From: Armigeres subalbatus
Lineage: Eukaryota > Arthropoda > Insecta > Diptera > Culicidae
Assembly: GCF_024139115.2 (NCBI RefSeq)
Contig: NC_085139.1
Coordinates: forward strand, 18,013,284-18,077,283
Reading direction: 5' to 3'
DNA: 64,000 nucleotides
Numbering within the stretch: position 1 is the stretch's first letter; every line of letters begins with the position of its first letter. This document shows, one piece after another, positions 1-11,689 of the stretch. Both the position numbers and the translations under genes were made by a program. The notes beneath the pieces are model-generated. The model worked only from the letters and a program-made list of their open reading frames with translations. It searched no databases and was not told the DNA's origin.

Positions 1-1
1 G

Positions 2-1040
2 CACACTGCCACTCGACAAGTTTTGTTATCGACTGCGCTAGTTCGCTTTTTGGACAAGTATGGAAATACTCAACTAGCAAGAGTTCTTTTGGATTCCTGC
101 TCGGAGTACTGTTTCATCACAGCAAGTCTTGCTCAACGATTGAAGTTGACTGAAATTGCCAGCCACCTATCTGTAGCTGGAATCGGATGCTCTGTCGTCA
201 AATCTACGAAGAAAATGGAGCCTATGATAGCTCCACGATCATTCCGCATCTCATCCTATGCGGAAAACATCCAGTTCCACGTGCTACCTAAGCTGACCTC
301 CGAGTTGCCAATCCTCCAAGTCAACCTTCAGAAGTTTGCCTTTCCACATTGAATCGATTTGGTGCACCCGGATTTTCATGAACCAGGTCCGATTGATATC
401 ATCGCGTTCCTGGAAATATGTTGAGATTTCCAATATAGTAACCTATTTCTGTTCCACTATCGAACTTGAGAGCTTGTTGCTAAATTTTGGAAGCTGGAGT
501 ACGTTATCAGTTGAGGAGACATTATGCGAAAATTATTCGAGAAGACAACAATACGAGACGCCTGACGATTATTAGTCAGTTGGGAGATTCTAAAGCTATC
601 GCGTTGAAAAGACTTCACTGACGGTTTGCATTGAAGGACCAGCTGAGAGCACTTTACGTGGAATTCGTGCAGGAAAATATTTCAATGAACCACATGCGCG
701 AGGTCAACAACGAAGAAAACGTGATACCCACGTATTATTTACCTCACCACGCCGTACTCAAACCCGAGAACACTACAACGATGTTGAGAGTTGTGTTTGA
801 CGCTGCTTGTTTATCCAGTACTAGAGTGTCTCTGAACGATTGGATTAACGGTCGGACATGTGGTGCAGAGTTATTTATTGTCCACCATTTTCCGCTTTCG
901 ATTATGGGAGTATGTTCTAGTAGCGGATATTCAAAAAATGTACCGGATGGTCAAGGTCAAAGGCAGCAGGGACTATGTCCAAGGGCTTGAAAACTGGCCT
1001 TCTGCGAGTTGTGGGGCTTGCCTAGGATGTGGTGGATGCT
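2..1040 (+). pseudogene. BEL/Pao LTR retrotransposon fragment (protease to RT), broken
   Basis: This is a partial pol region running in from the left edge. Positions 2-352 encode an aspartic-protease-like stretch in which LLDSCSEYCFIT stands where BEL/Pao elements usually have a DSG-type active site, so the catalytic glycine is replaced by cysteine. A TGA at 350-352 interrupts the frame, which then continues with LVHPDFHEPGPIDI, a motif typical of BEL/Pao just after the protease. From 571 another frame gives SQLGDSKAIALKRLH, a stop at 619, and then YYLPHHAVLKP and MLRVVFDAACLSS, typical of the BEL/Pao reverse transcriptase N-terminus. After about 860 the frame shifts and VLVADIQKMYR, the first catalytic-Asp block, follows. 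Several stops and frameshifts mark it as dead. No LTR is seen, and homology ends near 1040 where the RTE element begins. Confidence 0.85.
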
Positions 1041-1044
1041 GTTA

Positions 1045-2592
1045 AACATCTAAAAAAAACTGCATGTATCCGCAAGTAGGCCCCACCAAAGCGACCATGT
1101 GCCACTCAAAGCGCACAAGCCCGAGTCCTGGTGTTCGGTGGGACGCTAAACATCCCTGACACGACGGCCCTCCGACGAGACAGAATGTTTGCGTAGGCCC
1201 AATAAGCCGCCTGGAAAACCAATAATTACGAACAATATAAGAGATAATGCGACTCGATATAATCGGCAAAGACCTAGGAGACGAATAAAGGATCACGATT
1301 GGAAGCTTGGAACATGGAATTGCAAGTCACTAGGTTTCGCAGGTTGCGACAGGATGATCTACGATGAATTACATCCCCGCAACTTCGACGTCGTGGCGCT
1401 GCAGAAGATTTGCTGGACAGGACAGAAAGTGTGGAAAAGCGGGCATCAAGCGGCTACCTACTACCAAAGCTGTGGCACCACCAACGAGATGGGAACCGGC
1501 TTCATAGTGCTAGGTAAGATGCGCCAATGCTTGATTAGGTGGCAGTCAATCAACGCAAGGATCTGCAAGCTGAGGATTAAAGGCCGTTTCTTCAACTATA
1601 GCATCATCAACGTGCACTGCCCACACGAAGGGGGACCCGACGATGAGAAACAAGCGTTCTACGTACAGCTGGAGCAGACATACGATGGATGCCCACTGCG
1701 GGACGTCAAAATCGTCATCGGTGACATCAACGCACATGTAGGAAGGGAGGAAATGTATAGACCGGTCATCGGACCGGATAGTCCGCACACCGTATCGAAT
1801 GACAACGGCCAACGATGCATAAACTTCGCAGCCTGCCGGAATGGTAGTCCGAAGCACCTTCTTTCCCCGCAAAAATATCCACAAGGCCACATGGAGATCA
1901 CCTAACCAAGAAACGTAAAACCAAATTGACTACGTTCTAATCGACGGTAAATTCTTCTCCGATGTCACGAACGTCCGCACTTACCGCAGTGCGAATATTG
2001 AATCCGACCACTACCTCGTTGCAGTATGCCTGCGCTCAAAACTCTCGACGGTGTACAACACGCGTCGAAGTCGTACGCCGCGGCTAAACATTGGACGGCT
2101 ACAAGATGGTCGACTAGCCCAAGAATACGCGCAGCAGCTGGAAGTAGCACTCCCAACGGAAGAGCAGCTAGGCGCAGCGTCTCTTAAAGATGGGTGGAGA
2201 GATATTCGATCAGCCATTGGTAGCACCGCAACCGCTGCACTTGGCATGGTGCCCCCGGATCAGAGAAATGACTGGTATGACGGCGAATGTGAGCAGTTAG
2301 TAGAAGAGAAGAATGCAGCATGGGCGAGATTGCTGCAACACTGCACAAGGGCGAACGAGGCACGATATAAACAGGCGCGGAACAGACAAAACTCGATTTT
2401 CCGGAGGAAAAAGCGCCAGCAGGAAGATCGAGACCGTGAAGAGACGAAGAAACTGTACCGCGCTTATAACACACGAAAGTTCTATGAGAAGTTGAACCAT
2501 TCACGTAAGGGCCACGTGCCATAGCCTGATATGTGTAAGGACATAAACGAGAACATTCTTATGAATGATCATGAGGTGATCCAAAGATGGCG
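1045..2592 (+). mobile_element. RTE-clade (JAM1-like) non-LTR retrotransposon, 5' half with endonuclease
   Basis: An open frame at 1189-1905 encodes the N-terminal AP-like endonuclease of an RTE LINE. WKLGTWNCKSLGF is the first block, FNYSIINVHCPHEG the middle and VIGDINAHVGREE the catalytic GD-N block. A frameshift near 1840 moves the rest into another frame, where an IDYVLID-like stretch (about 1925-1945) and ESDHYLVAVC (about 2005) complete the endonuclease. The frame from 2051 is the linker to the reverse transcriptase, rich in Arg, Lys and Glu. A TAG at 2522-2524 stops it, and the same frame resumes at 2531 and ends abruptly at 2592 inside IQRW. The 3' half resumes at 5185. The 5' limit near 1045 is approximate, set where BEL homology stops. 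The copy is inactive. Confidence 0.9.
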
Positions 2593-3119
2593 CACTATAG
2601 GATTTCGGGCGGTCATTAATCGAAAATGTCATGTCTTCCGAATTATTTTAAAATATTTTCTCTCCATTGTCAATACTCTAATTAAGAGAAATTCTGAATT
2701 TGAAGTCTCTAGGTGCACTAGTTCCAAAGATATAAGGTGTCAAAGTCAGAAATGGGTAAAAAGTTAACAAATTTCCTGAAAAATATTTTACTTTCAACTA
2801 TTTATTGAAATATTTTCTTAATGTTTTTTCTTTAATGTTAATACATCATTACAAAGGTAATTGTATAAGCTTTAAAATGGTATGCAAAAACTAATGGTTA
2901 CATTGTGAAAAAAATGAAAAAATGCGGAAACAATATTTTTTCCAAAAACGACGCTATTTTCAACTTTGATAGTGAAGAACTTTTTTCCTCAGAAATCCCC
3001 AGGTTCTTTTATGATGCACATCAAGGACGAAGCTTCGACTAAAATTTCCCGAAATAATTTCTTGCCAGTATTTGCAATTAACAGAGTTAAATCACTTTGA
3101 TTTTTTTCATTTATTTTTT

Positions 3120-3410
3120 TACTGTGTTTTGCCTCTCTCGTACTCCAAGGTTAATGCTCATTCCAAAAACGAATGTTTGATAGAAGGCCCGAGATCCGTA
3201 GTGGTATATATCAACTAACTCAGCTCGAAGAATTGAGGTGATGTCTGTATGTGTGTGCATGCGCGTCTGTATGTATGTGCGCAAATCGCCATTTAGACGC
3301 TTATTTGTGTACGATTTTCTCGCAACAAGTTTCATTCGACGGGAAATCTAGTCCCATCGTTTCCTATTGAAAATGGGCCAGACTGAACTATGGGCTCAAA
3401 GGGTATGGTC
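3120..3410 (+). repeat. Dispersed mosquito repeat nested in the Transib-like element
   Basis: This stretch (CCTCTCTCGTACTCC, then a CAACTAACTCAGCTCGA block, a TGTATGTGTG tract, then ATTTTCTCGCAACAAGTTTC) aligns part by part, and in the same order, with 57968-58410. The two copies are diverged. The family is abundant in Aedes and Culex as I recall it; no coding capacity is seen. Confidence 0.65.
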
Positions 3411-4457
3411 AAAATACATGTATTGGTAATAACTTCGACTTTATTTATAACAATTTTTTAACTTTTCAAAGGAGTGAATGAATAAAACCCCAATACAATG
3501 CAGCACAACGGTAACGGTAACGGAATTTATATATTTCCTGTCAAATTTTACTGGTTCCGTCGCCATTCCGCTGAATTGCGTTTGGGGCTTGAGTGGTTTG
3601 AGTCATTTCCTAAACCTATTTTCTGAGCTATTCATTAGCTACTGATGGAGAACTAAATATGAGGTTTCATAGTATGTAAATATTTATAAATCTCATGGAA
3701 TCAATAATTCCCGACATGTTTATTGCAAAAGTAAAGACGAACAATATCTTAGTTAGTACGGAGAGTATGAAATTCTTGCTAGTGTTCATGAATGTCTGGC
3801 TAAAGGTAGGGAAATATTTATTCACTCATCTACACTTTGAGGTTCACTGGCTGAACAACCAGCGGAAAGTCAATATAAAACAAGACGCAATTTAGAACCC
3901 ATAATGCAAGAAAATGATCGAGCGAGGCAAATGTTTACATTTTTCTTCGTGCCTTACATGAATCAGCGCTATGTTAAGCTCGATTTGGATAACGAGGAGA
4001 CATTGGAAAAAATTCACTTAGTTATTCTTATGCCATGCGTAATTTTGTAATATTTGAAGATTTTTAAAAGTTCTTTATCCTCTGATACTTTAGATGAATT
4101 CATGTCATCTTCCATCGTTGATGGAATTGAAGAAAATATCATTAAAGATTTAAACCTTCACACAGAAAAGAATGATGCTATATATAACTTGTAGAAATCA
4201 TGAAAACAAATCAAAAATAATTTAAATAGTGTTGTTATTCAAATTGAAAGAAATTTGCTTTTCGGAACAATGGAGCATTGTGGAATGAATGAATGTTCAC
4301 ATTTTTGAGAATATATTATTCTCATTTATTTTTGAATAACTTGTACAAATGTCATGGGATTGCGATTTCTAATTTGCTAATACCCTTTTTCAAAAGTTAT
4401 TTCCAATTCTGATTCTTTAAGAAAATTGTTTAACTATTTTTAGTGGAATGTTTTCAC

Positions 4458-4580
4458 TGTCATAAGACGAGTTTAGTAAAATTCCATTTTATTCCACCAA
4501 CTCGTATTAGTTCTACATATACGTATTTCGACCTGTTAGGACGTCTTCAGTGTCTCGTACTTTACTCGTTCTTGACTTCT
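4458..4580 (+). repeat. Dispersed repeat (CATAAGACGAGTTTAG family)
   Basis: GTCATAAGACGAGTTTAGTA is followed by TTCCATTTTATTCCACCAAC, then TACGTATTTCGACCTG and GTCTTCAGTGTCTCGTAC. The same blocks recur in reverse at about 13095-13215, and the first part recurs as a hairpin at 56767-56869. It is a common mosquito dispersed element without coding capacity. Confidence 0.6.
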
Positions 4581-5184
4581 GATTCTTTGATTAACATTTA
4601 ATGCTTTAGGATCCTTCAGAACCTAGTACTTTGTCAAACAGATTGTTCTAAATACAAATTGTGAGGCATGAGAGTAAGAACAAAAAATATCACCGAATGT
4701 CATGAAATTAATGTCTTTTAACATTAATTCGGTTCTCTCGCCGCCAACTTCAGATTTAGAGCAATGAAAAGTTATTAGATTTATTGGTAGGGGAGGCGTT
4801 TTGTTACTTTCTTCCCACAAAAATGATTACCTTCCGCAAAAATATACAAAAATATATAGACGACAGTCCACAAATGAGGATGGAGAAGGGGGGAGGTTCA
4901 TGATGTCCATAAATTGCTGTACTTAGTTTTTGTACAACCCCCTTCCTTCTCCTCAAGAAAACATATAAAATTAAACTTCCTAAATTGGATTGCTTTGTCA
5001 CGTTAATCGAATTTATGAAAAAAAATATTACGTAATTCATAGACGATCCCTAAAGGGGGGGGGGGTGTTAGAAATTATATATTCATGCTATTTCGACCAT
5101 ACACAGCTAAAGCAAAGTGGAAAATCACTTGAAAAGTCCAATTTTATTTTTGACCGCTCGCTTGTATGGGGATCCCCCATAGTG

Positions 5185-6826
5185 TGGCGGCAGCACTACG
5201 AAGAGCACCTGAATGGCGATGTGGCAGACGAAGATGGCGGTATGATGATGGACCTGAGGGAACGCGCGCATGAATCCAGGAAATCCAGGGGGAGATTGGC
5301 CTGCTGAAGAACAACAAAGCCCCTGGAGTTGACCAACTACCAGGAGAGCTATTTAAACACGGTGGTGAGACACTGGCTAGAGCGCTGCACTGGGTAATTA
5401 CCATGATTTGGGAGGAGGAAGTTTTGCCGCAGGAGTGGATGGAAGGTGTCGTGTGTCCCATCTACAAAAAGGGCGATAAGCTGGATTGTAGCAACTACCG
5501 CACAATCACATTGCTGAATGCCGCCTACAAGGTACTCTCCCAAATTTTATGCCGTCGACTAGCACCAATTGCAAGGGAGTTCGTGGGGCAGTACCAGGCG
5601 GGTTTTATGGGCGAACACTCCACCACGGACCAGATGTTCGCCATTCGCCAAGCACTGCAGAAATGTCGCGAATACAACGTGCTTACACATCATCTATTCA
5701 TCGACTTCAAAGCCGCATATGATACAATCGATCGGGACCAGCTATGGCAGCTAATGCACGAAAACGGATTTCCGAATAAACTGATACGGTTGATCAAAGC
5801 GATGATGGATCGGGTGATGTACGTAGTTCGAGTTTCAAGGGCATTCTCGAGTCCCTTCGAAACCCGCAGAGGCTTACGGCAAGGTGACGGTCTTTCGTGT
5901 CTGCTATTCAACATTGCTTTGGAAGGGGTAATACGAAGAGCAGGGATTAACACGAGTGGTACAATTTTCAATAAGTCTGTCCAGTTATTTGGCTTCGTCG
6001 ACAACATAGATATTATAGCACGTAACTTTGAGAAGATGGAGGAAGCCTACATCAGACTGAAGAGGGAAGCCAAGCGGATCGGACATCAACACGTCGAAGA
6101 CGAAGTACATGATAGGAAGAAGTTCAAGAGAAGACAATGTGAACCACCCACCGCGAGTTTGCATCGGTGGTGACGAAATCGAGGTGGTAGAAGAATTTGT
6201 GTACTTGGGCTCACTGGTGACTGCCGAAAATGATACCAGCAGTGAAATTCGGAGACGCATAGTGGCTGGAAATCTTAGGTCCTTTTACTCCGCAAGACGC
6301 TCCGATCGAATAGAGTTCGCCACCGTACCAAACTGACAATCTACAAAACGCTCATTATACCGGTAGTCCTCTACGGACACGAGACCTGGACGATGCTCGT
6401 GGAGGACCAACGCGCATTTGGAGTTTTCGAACGGAAAGTGCTGCGTACGATCTATGGTTGTGTGCAGATGGCGGACGGTACGTGGAGGAGGCGAATGAAC
6501 CACGAGTTGCATCAGCTGTTGGGAGAACCATCCATCGTTCACACCGCGAAAATGGGACGACTGCGATAGGCCGGGCAGGTAGCCAGAATGTCGGACAGTA
6601 ACCCGGTGAAAATGGTTCTCGACAACGATCCGACGGGCACAAGAAAGCGAGGTGCGCAGCGGGCAAGGTGGATCGTTGATGGAAGATGGAAGATGACTTG
6701 CGGACCCTCCGTAGACTGCGTGATTGGCGACGTGTACCTAGGACCGAGCCGAATGGAGAAGACTCTTATATACCACACAGGCCACTTCGGCCTTAGTCTG
6801 AATAAATGAATAAATAATAAATATGA
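5185..6826 (+). mobile_element. RTE-clade (JAM1-like) retrotransposon, 3' half with reverse transcriptase
   Basis: This continues the LINE split at 2592. A deletion near 5270 shifts the frame, after which LLKNNKAPGVDQLPGELFKH opens the reverse transcriptase. The frame through 5403-6173 holds the finger and palm blocks: GVVCPIYKKGDKLDCSNYR, then FIDFKAAYDTIDRDQL with the first catalytic Asp, then ETRRGLRQGDGLS. The catalytic FADD box is mutated to FVDN at 5994-6005, losing the second Asp. Frameshifts near 6090 and 6280-6330 break the thumb and C-terminal part (EEFVYLGSLVTAEND at about 6190-6240, then SDSNPVKMVLDNDP at about 6590-6630). The end is a GGCCTTAGTCTGAATAAATG tail with short AATA repeats, typical of RTE elements. 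The copy is inactive. Confidence 0.92.
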
Positions 6827-7912
6827 AGGAAGTGCGGGTCTATTCTCAACAGTGTATCGTAATTTTAGACATGTCTATAGGCTCCAAACATAATAATATG
6901 TCGTATAATATATTAAAGCGTCATATTGTAGCACCCATGAATTTCAGCGTCGAAAATAGGTGAGCCAGCTCAGGGCTGAAAACCTCTAAAAAATACTAAA
7001 AAACAGCTTATCCAGATTTAAAGTACGGAAAATCAGATAATTTTTTTGTTTACAACAAGTTTTGAAAAACGTCATCAAGAATCGAACAGCTAACACCATA
7101 CACATGAAACATAAGCCCCTTTGAAAAATTGATATAAATATTTTGTTCATTTTTTAGTCGTAATTGAGTATGATTTCAATTAGTTGCATTCAATGCCGAC
7201 AAAAAAAATAACCATAAACTGTCACACGGCGCCACGCCGATAGTAACTAATCGATTCATTTCTATTCAATTATGGATTCTGTTTTCCCAATCCCAGATAT
7301 GAACCGGACGCCGCACAAATTCTCATATCAGTCCAGATCAATTTTCGCTTCTACGAATGTGCAATAACATATGAGTAATTTGCAACCTGCACGCACTCCA
7401 TCGGATGGTTGGTTTTGGGAATAAAACAGAGCAAAAAATCGCATACCGAATCGATGTGCTGTGCTTTTCCGTTTGGCTGCCTGCCCAATCGTCCTGTCAG
7501 AAAATGGAACAAGTTGCCTAATTGAAATTAGGAGTCCTCATACATACTGGTACTAGTGAGTGGGTACATATAACGTGGCGTGTGGCATCATTTTCGGGCT
7601 TCGCAGTTTACTGCACCACATCAAAGCGCGGTTCAGTTCTTCTCTCTCTTTCCCCACAACCCTTGGAGTCTATCGACGGACACACTGAGGCAGAATACCA
7701 TTTTCAATTACAGAATGTCAAAAGAAGTTTCCCAAAGTAACAAAAAAAAATTACAAAGAAAGTTATGAATTTTTTTTTTCTAAATATCTTACCAAACATA
7801 CTTTGACAAATAAATGAATACATAACAGATTTTGTCCAAGAAAATCAGTATTCCACCACTGTGTGCCGCGATAGTTTAACATGGTGGAATTTCGTTATGG
7901 TTAGATACTCAC
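6827..7912. other. Intron downstream of coding exon 4; mostly unremarkable
   Basis: AT-rich sequence between the LINE tail and coding exon 4 of the minus-strand gene. Positions 6960-6995 (GAGCCAGCTCAGGGCTGAAAA then CTCTAAAAAATAC) look like the degenerate tail of a dispersed element whose better copies are at 11850 and 17285. The more complex stretch 7240-7720 has no frame I recognise. No downstream exon of the gene is visible here or further left. Confidence 0.5.
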
Positions 7913-8029
7913 CCGCCAGTGGACACTTGATGGGCTCGGGGTTGATCTTGAACATACTGTAGAGTAGTGCATCGCCGGGGATCTGCTCGCAAAGGTAGTG
8001 CAACGTTTCGCGTCCCTTGCATCCCATAC
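7913..8029 (-). CDS. Coding exon 4 of the minus-strand gene (Cys-rich domain)
   Basis: On the minus strand the exon is preceded by the acceptor TTTTCCAG and followed by the donor GTGAGTATC. Its 117 bases begin with two bases that complete a Cys codon from exon 3. It encodes MGCKGRETLHYLCEQ, then IPGDALLYSMFKINPEPIK and CPLA, and ends one base into a Gly codon. Four cysteines, counting the split one, and the LCEQIPGDALLYSMF block suggest an extracellular disulfide-bonded fold. The base composition is more balanced than the AT-rich flanks, as expected for a conserved exon. In the family as I remember it, the next exon begins with an aromatic-rich PFTF-type stretch; nothing like that is seen between 1 and 7912. 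Confidence 0.85.
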
Positions 8030-10229
8030 CTGGAAAATCATGAGGGTTTTGTCATGGGATCATTGAGGGGGTTGAGGAAAAACGAAGAAAATCGGTTAGC
8101 ATAAAAATACCTGAACTCGGAACTTATCAACACGAGAGAGAGAGAGAGTGAGGCACCATAATACCAAACATAAAACTGTTTTGAGGAACTAAAACTTCAC
8201 CGTCCACCGTGTCGCTGGCTGCGTTATGACATGGCAGCTGAATAAATGCTCCATAATAAAGTACAGATTTTTCGAAAATGAAATTTAATCGAGATATAAA
8301 CGGTTGTCAATAATGAGTAACGTGTTGAGATGTCCCTAATTTGAAACCAATTTCAAACAGCTGTTCAATATTTCGGGACAATGAAGCAATTGATATTTAA
8401 CAAGAAAATTCAAACAAAACTTTACTAAAAAAAAACAAGTAAGTGACATACAATATATTCATCTGACTGACTGGCAGTATTATGAATCAAATCTGTTTTA
8501 TTATGGGACACATTTATTTTCTCAATATTGAATTAAAGCTTTTGCATTAACCACCGCAAAACACACAACACAATTGCTCTACATCTATAACTGTGTGGCA
8601 GACGGTAAACATGTACAACTAAAGAAATGAAAGAGTTATTTATAGCTAGCTAGCTAGATAGAAAGATAGATAGATAGACAGATAGAGAGATAGCACAGTG
8701 CCAAATAGTCTGTGATGTGTTAGCTGAATTATTCGAGCTCCTTCGACCGTTTTCCTAATTGATTTGCTGTCCCGGCTGGTATGCGCATATCAACTACCAT
8801 CTGGATGGATACACACTACAGTGGATTCGTCCTGGATGCCTGTCTGTACGTACGTATGTGAGTACGTGTGCATGCATGGACAGGGTTGAATAATTCAACT
8901 AACAGCAGCCACAGCGACACCGAGATCAAGCAAGTATGAAATGACTAAAACGAAATATGCGCTGGTTTCCGGTAAGTTTGACATGGTATCATCGGCCACT
9001 CACAGAGTCACGTTCGCGAATGTGTATTTTTTTTTTTTGTTCTTCCTCATACTCTTATTTAGGATCGATAGGATTTATTCGCAAGCATACAGTTCGTTTC
9101 GCAGAAATGAAGGAAAATTGGCAAATTATCAGCCGGCTGCACGTTGTTCGTTCGGGTTCATTTTCTGGTTCGGTTGCCCTTTTTCCCCGGAAAATAAAAC
9201 ACTCACATATTGCATTCCAACCAACGAAATAAAACAAAAAATCCAAATCAGGAATGAGACAGAATCACAGAATATCAATTCACGAACACAATAGAGAGAG
9301 AGAGCAATAGAGACAGAGCACATGTAGACAAAGGACACAAGCGAAATAATCACGTTGATAGTTCCCAAATCATATTTACGTTTTAGTCATTTAATGCTTC
9401 TTTTGAAAGGGGGACAGAAACTGAAGCAGTTAGGGGGAAAACCAGGAAATAATGGAGACACAATATACAACCGAAAATATAAAACTAATTAGAGGAGAGT
9501 AGAGTGGCGGTGGTGAAGCGAAATTGGTGTACCATGTGATTAACTATTGAAGCGGGTTTTGTAGTTCTCTATATTCTGTTTGTAGGATTTGATAGGCCGA
9601 TTGTACATGTTGGAAAAGCTATGAAATCTTATCAACTTCTTGTTTAAATAATTAGAAAACTTAATAGAATAATTTCCTTTTCACGAAAACAATCCAAAAG
9701 AGATTTTCTTGTGTTTGAATCAAGTAGCAATGTTATTTTTTTAATCGTCGAGAGTTCGTAAAATTATGATACTTCCACAGCATGCACAATGCGTACTATG
9801 ACGTGTGTGCGACCCATCACCATGCGAATCGCGGGTATTAATTCGAATCTTGATAAGTCATTTTACTAGATATCAAGATTTTTATTCAAATGAGAAACTC
9901 AAATAGAATAATTTGTTTACAACATTTTGAAAAATGGGCGTTGTTCTTCTGTTGGAAAAACTTGTGCCGGTGGTGAAACGCAAATTGGTAGGCAGGAATA
10001 ACGCACCAGGCGTCCGCTTTTTGTATGGAAGTGGGTGGATTTGAGACACATTGCAGATTTTTATGTACATTGCCTCTGAAAAATGTGAGGAAGAATGTTT
10101 TAAGGCTTGTTCTCTTACTATACTTCTGAGTCTATTATTTCAACATTTCAAACTTCTAAGAGGCTGCATTTTTTAGGATTTAATATAGATGCATGAATCT
10201 TAAATACGATAAATATAGAAAGTTACGTA
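8030..10229. other. Intron 3, proximal part: simple repeats, no gene
   Basis: AT-rich intronic DNA. It contains a short GA tract (about 8135-8150), a TAGA-type microsatellite (8644-8693), a CGTA/TGTG purine-pyrimidine stretch (8845-8875) and another GA tract (9292-9303). Short frames on either strand around 8941-9368 have no recognisable domain. I see no exon. Confidence 0.5.
8644..8695. repeat. TAGC/TAGA tetranucleotide microsatellite
   Basis: Four TAGC units pass into imperfect TAGA units with single substitutions (AAGA, CAGA, GAGA). It is an ordinary intronic microsatellite. Confidence 0.85.
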
Positions 10230-10336
10230 CCCAAGTAGCACATTTCTATCGAATCTGGTTACAGCAACTTGATTGTGACCAAATTCGGTCGAATATCAGT
10301 TACGGCAGCCGACCTGAAACATGTGTGCTACTAGGG
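10230..10336. mobile_element. Small palindromic MITE, TA target site
   Basis: The element begins CCCAAGTAGCACA and ends TGTGCTACTAGGG, an inverted terminal pair with one mismatch plus flanking TA on both sides. At 107 bp with no coding potential it fits a MITE with TA target duplication (Tc1/mariner-type mobilisation inferred). Confidence 0.7.
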
Positions 10337-11689
10337 TATAGTGGTTTTTACTCGAATAGCTCGTAAAAAAATTGTAGATTTGCATGATTCGTCTTCAAAA
10401 TTATTCAGGAAATGCATTAAATACTAAAGGAAAAAGTTGTACTTGCTTAACGACTGTAGGATCTTTAGCTTTAGGAATTTCTTTCAGCCTTGACAGTCTG
10501 TAAAATATTTTAAATAATAACTTTTCTCGGTTCAGCACCCTAATTCTACTACTTACAGAGGCTCGCTTTTTTATTAAAACATTATTATTTGAAATATTTT
10601 TTAGATTCCTTGGAAAAGGTTTCATATAAAACTGAAACCGTCGGATGTAAAGGCAAACTCGTTTGCAGCAATGCTTTTACAGACTGCCAAGGCTGAAAGA
10701 AATTCCAAAAGTTTATGAACGTTGCTAACCATTTTCCATGTGTTTTTCTTAACAATAGTATGCCAATGTTCAATATCAAGACGGATCTACAACATCCCAA
10801 TCACTATTTTCACTTTGATAAAAAGAATTGATACTAGAATGATATGTGAATCACCAAAAAGTAGTACTGAAAATCAGAAGGGTTATATACAAGATACGAC
10901 CGCCCGACCTTAACTACGAAAAACAAGTTATAAGATGACTAATTTGCTTAGAGCTTAGAGTGATTGAAATTTTGACTTTTTCGCTTCCCTATGCTTGGAC
11001 GATAACATTTGCTGTTTAAATGAACCTCCCAATTGGTTGTAATTCAAGTACGAGCAGTTTGAAAATTGTATGGAAATTTGTGGCAGATCGTTTCGTGAGG
11101 CGGCCCATTGACTATTTAAGGGGAGGTCCCCAAGCGCCGGACACCTCCCAATACCGGACACTTCTCAAAACGACACGTTCAGAGGTTCCTCCTTCATCTT
11201 ATTTAGTACAAAAGAAGCTATTGAAAAGGCTTTGTCCGGCATGGAATATCAGATCTTCATGTTGTAAACCTTGTACAAAATTTGAAATTGAACAAAAATG
11301 CTTATAATTTTGATGTTTCGCGTTATTCTAGATGGTTTGAATCAACAATATTAAAATTAATCTAATGCATTCTGATTATGTGGAGATGGTCAATATTAGC
11401 CATATTTTTAATAATGATCATTATTCGTTGGATGTACCATGTAATTGTGGGCATTGCCCTTGTTAGTAATCAATCACCCCTTGCTTACATGAACATGTCC
11501 AGCATCTATAGCACTTTTTCATGAACACTACTTTTTGCTTCGGCCGCGGTCATTGCACTGGTTCTATTGTTCAACTTTTTGTGCAAATCTCCGCACAAAA
11601 ATAGTGCGCGAGAACCAATCGCACCGGACAGCAGTCGTTACTAGATTCTAAAATTTCTGAACACAGCGCACTGCTCAAGAGAGGGAAGG
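10337..11689. other. Intron 3, no recognisable gene
   Basis: AT-rich sequence with no recognisable exon. Around 11130-11165 two CCGGACAC-type blocks are separated by about 17 bases. They resemble ends of the CGGAC-containing palindromic elements seen at 20625-21133 but are too short to assign. Confidence 0.4.

Larger units (their letters stand above)
2593..5184. mobile_element. Transib-like non-autonomous DNA transposon inserted in the RTE LINE
   Basis: The RTE coding sequence is interrupted exactly here. TGGCG at 2588-2592 is repeated at 5185-5189, and removing the insert plus one copy restores the LINE frame across the site (IQRW joins RQHYEEHLNGD). The insert begins CACTATAGG and ends CCCCCATAGTG, whose reverse complement is CACTATGGGGG. 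A 5-bp GC-rich target duplication with termini matching CACWRTG is the hallmark of the Transib superfamily, the relatives of RAG1. A GCGGTCA block lies inside both ends at different offsets. No transposase is recognisable, so this is a non-autonomous or decayed copy. It carries other dispersed repeats at about 3120-3410 and 4458-4580. The boundaries are read from the sequence; the superfamily assignment is inferred from TSD length and termini. Confidence 0.8.

Noticed and set aside
1189..1905. Host AP endonuclease or DNase-type gene
   Set aside because: The frame continues, after a frameshift, into the RTE linker and reverse transcriptase, and carries LINE-specific blocks. It is a retrotransposon endonuclease.
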